Source: Chitinophagaceae bacterium
GTDB lineage: Bacteria; Bacteroidota; Bacteroidia; Chitinophagales; Chitinophagaceae
Direction: 5' to 3'
Length of the DNA: 64,000 bases
Assembly: GCA_947456805.1 (NCBI GenBank)
Contig: CANGTN010000002.1
Location: 1-64,000, forward strand
Shown here: positions 63,086-64,000 of the stretch, one piece after another
Layout of the letters: each line of letters starts with the position of its first letter
Numbering within the stretch: the first letter of the stretch is position 1
Notes under the pieces: model-generated
Told to the model about the DNA's origin: nothing
The model's database searches: none
What the model saw: the letters and a program-made list of their open reading frames with translations, nothing else
Translations under genes and position numbers: made by a program

Positions 63086-63093
63086 TATCTTCG
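63086..63093 (+). promoter_or_regulatory. Putative -7 promoter box of trpS
   Basis: TATCTTCG differs from TAnnTTTG in one base and ends 6 nt before the ATG at 63100. The -33 position is a T-run without a clear TTTG. Confidence 0.4.
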
Positions 63094-63099
63094 CAGTCT

Positions 63100-64000
63100 A
63101 TGGCAAAAGAGGTAGTGTTAAGCGGTATCCGCCCCACAGGGTTTCTCCATTTAGGAAATTATTTTGGTGCAATGCGCAATTATGTTCGTATGCAAGATGA
63201 TTATGATTGTTATTTTTTTGTAGCCAATTGGCATGCGCTTACAACACATCCTGATACACAAATGCTGAAAGCAGCAGTTCACAGAGTGATTGCAGAAAAT
63301 ATAGCTTGCGGATTAGATCCTGAAAAAGTTTGTTTATATGTACAAAGTGATGTGCCTGAAATTGCAGAATTGTATTTGTATCTCAATACATTAGCTTATA
63401 AAGGAGAGTTGGAAAAAACCACAACATTTAAAGATAAAGCAAGGCAACAGCCTGAAAATATTAATGCCGGTTTATTGACTTATCCTGTATTACAAGCAGC
63501 AGATATTTTAATTCATAGAGCTGTGAAAGTGCCTGTGGGTAAGGATCAGGAGCAACATTTAGAAATGGCAAGAACTTTTGCCGAACGTTTTAATCACCGA
63601 TATGGTGATGTATTGCCATTGCCATATGCTTTTAATTATGGTGGAGAATTGACCAAAATTTTAAGCCTCGATGGGATTGGAAAAATGAGTAAAAGTGAAA
63701 ACCAGATGGCAACTTTATATCTGGCTGATGAAGATGATGTCATCAGAAAAAAGATCATGAAAGCCAAAACTGATACAGGTCCTACTGAACCTAATTCGGC
63801 GAAGCCCGATTATATTCAAAATCTTTTTACACTAATGAATATTGTGAGTACATCAGATACCGTACAAAAGTTTGAATCAGATTTTAATAATAGCTCCTCC
63901 GGCAATTGTATCATTCGTTATGGCGATATGAAAAAGCAATTGGCAGAAGACATGGTACAATTTATTAAACCAATTAGAACAAAAGCTGCTGATTTACAAG
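63100..64000 (+). CDS. trpS: Tryptophan--tRNA ligase, 3' end missing
   Basis: ATG at 63100; the frame is open to the window edge, giving 300 of an expected ~325-330 residues. Class I synthetase. SGIRPTGFLHLGNYFGA carries the HIGH-like signature (HLGN) and the tryptophan/ATP pocket; VANWHALTTH, YPVLQAADILIHRA and VGKDQEQHLEMARTFAERFN are TrpRS-typical, and KMSKS is present in GIGKMSKSEN. The missing part is the end of the anticodon-binding helices. It is an independent transcription unit downstream of the dcw terminator, and a -7 box sits 6 nt before the start codon. Confidence 0.95.
   Translation, partial: MAKEVVLSGIRPTGFLHLGNYFGAMRNYVRMQDDYDCYFFVANWHALTTHPDTQMLKAAVHRVIAENIACGLDPEKVCLYVQSDVPEIAELYLYLNTLAYKGELEKTTTFKDKARQQPENINAGLLTYPVLQAADILIHRAVKVPVGKDQEQHLEMARTFAERFNHRYGDVLPLPYAFNYGGELTKILSLDGIGKMSKSENQMATLYLADEDDVIRKKIMKAKTDTGPTEPNSAKPDYIQNLFTLMNIVSTSDTVQKFESDFNNSSSGNCIIRYGDMKKQLAEDMVQFIKPIRTKAADLQ

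Larger units (their letters stand above)
62727..63099. other. 373-bp gap between ftsZ and trpS
   Basis: Holds the dcw terminator, dispersed element copy C and an AT-rich stretch with the trpS promoter box. No open reading frame or RNA gene recognised. Confidence 0.6.

Noticed and set aside
1..64000. tRNA, rRNA, CRISPR arrays and insertion sequences
   Set aside because: I looked through the intergenic gaps for cloverleaf ends, regularly spaced repeats and transposase motifs and saw none; a tRNAscan or ISfinder run would settle it.

Overview
The window reads as a chromosomal segment of a low-GC member of the Bacteroidota, most probably Chitinophagaceae or a near relative (family-level guess). 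The signs are a type IX secretion (PorV2/PorU2-like) pair, RemB/Wzi-like outer-membrane proteins, lipoproteins with a lipobox directly followed by Lys/Asp residues, the FtsL-like protein typical of the phylum, promoters of the TTTG-N19-TAnnTTTG type, and an almost complete absence of Shine-Dalgarno sequences except in front of rpsU. I see no tRNA, rRNA, CRISPR array, prophage or insertion sequence.

Layout. 1-3.7 kb: three same-strand genes for exported repeat proteins (the first cut by the window edge), closed by a terminator. 3.9-10.2 kb: ddl, a membrane-anchored PASTA protein, a rhodanese, a small lipoprotein, mtaB (reverse), a GH125 mannosidase and an SGNH hydrolase. 10.3-18.5 kb: tyrS (reverse), the PorV2/PorU2 pair and an RDD protein. 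18.6-24.2 kb: hscA, ribE (reverse), a GT-C-like membrane protein, and the rpsU-xerC-hpf group. 24.2-30.4 kb: two tandem RemB-like barrels (reverse), dihydroorotase and a MutS-type ATPase. 30.4-34.7 kb: an accessory stretch with a DUF4397 lipoprotein, an XRE regulator, a GC-richer FISUMP-type surface protein and a solo B12-binding protein, with two copies of a dispersed repeat. 34.7-45.7 kb: housekeeping genes on both strands (gltX, a DUF6569-like protein, a polysaccharide deacetylase, a CvfB-like protein, a START-like protein, gcvP, a fatty acid hydroxylase, YkgJ, queA). 46.1-62.7 kb: a complete division and cell-wall (dcw) cluster, mraZ-rsmH-ftsL-like-ftsI-murE-mraY-murD-ftsW-murG-murC-ftsQ-ftsA-ftsZ, all on the + strand and without murF or murB. 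63.1 kb to the end: trpS, cut by the window edge.

How the genes work together. The dcw cluster plus ddl supply peptidoglycan precursors (MurE carries the DNPR motif of the meso-diaminopimelate type) and the divisome. tyrS, gltX, trpS, queA, mtaB, rsmH, rpsU and hpf serve translation. PorV2/PorU2 would process surface cargo.

Most interesting signals: (i) a dispersed, partly hairpin-forming element found three times, each time just downstream of a gene and in the same orientation relative to it; (ii) a perfect Shine-Dalgarno only at rpsU, with a terminator whose T-run abuts the xerC start codon; (iii) 10-bp-phased TGGNN boxes before mraZ, whose start codon is not obvious, with further such boxes and DnaA-box-like sites upstream; (iv) promoter -7 boxes ending 4-7 nt before several start codons, mostly of tRNA-related genes, predicting leaderless mRNAs; (v) the exported cassette at the left edge, including a 27-residue repeat protein with one Cys per repeat.
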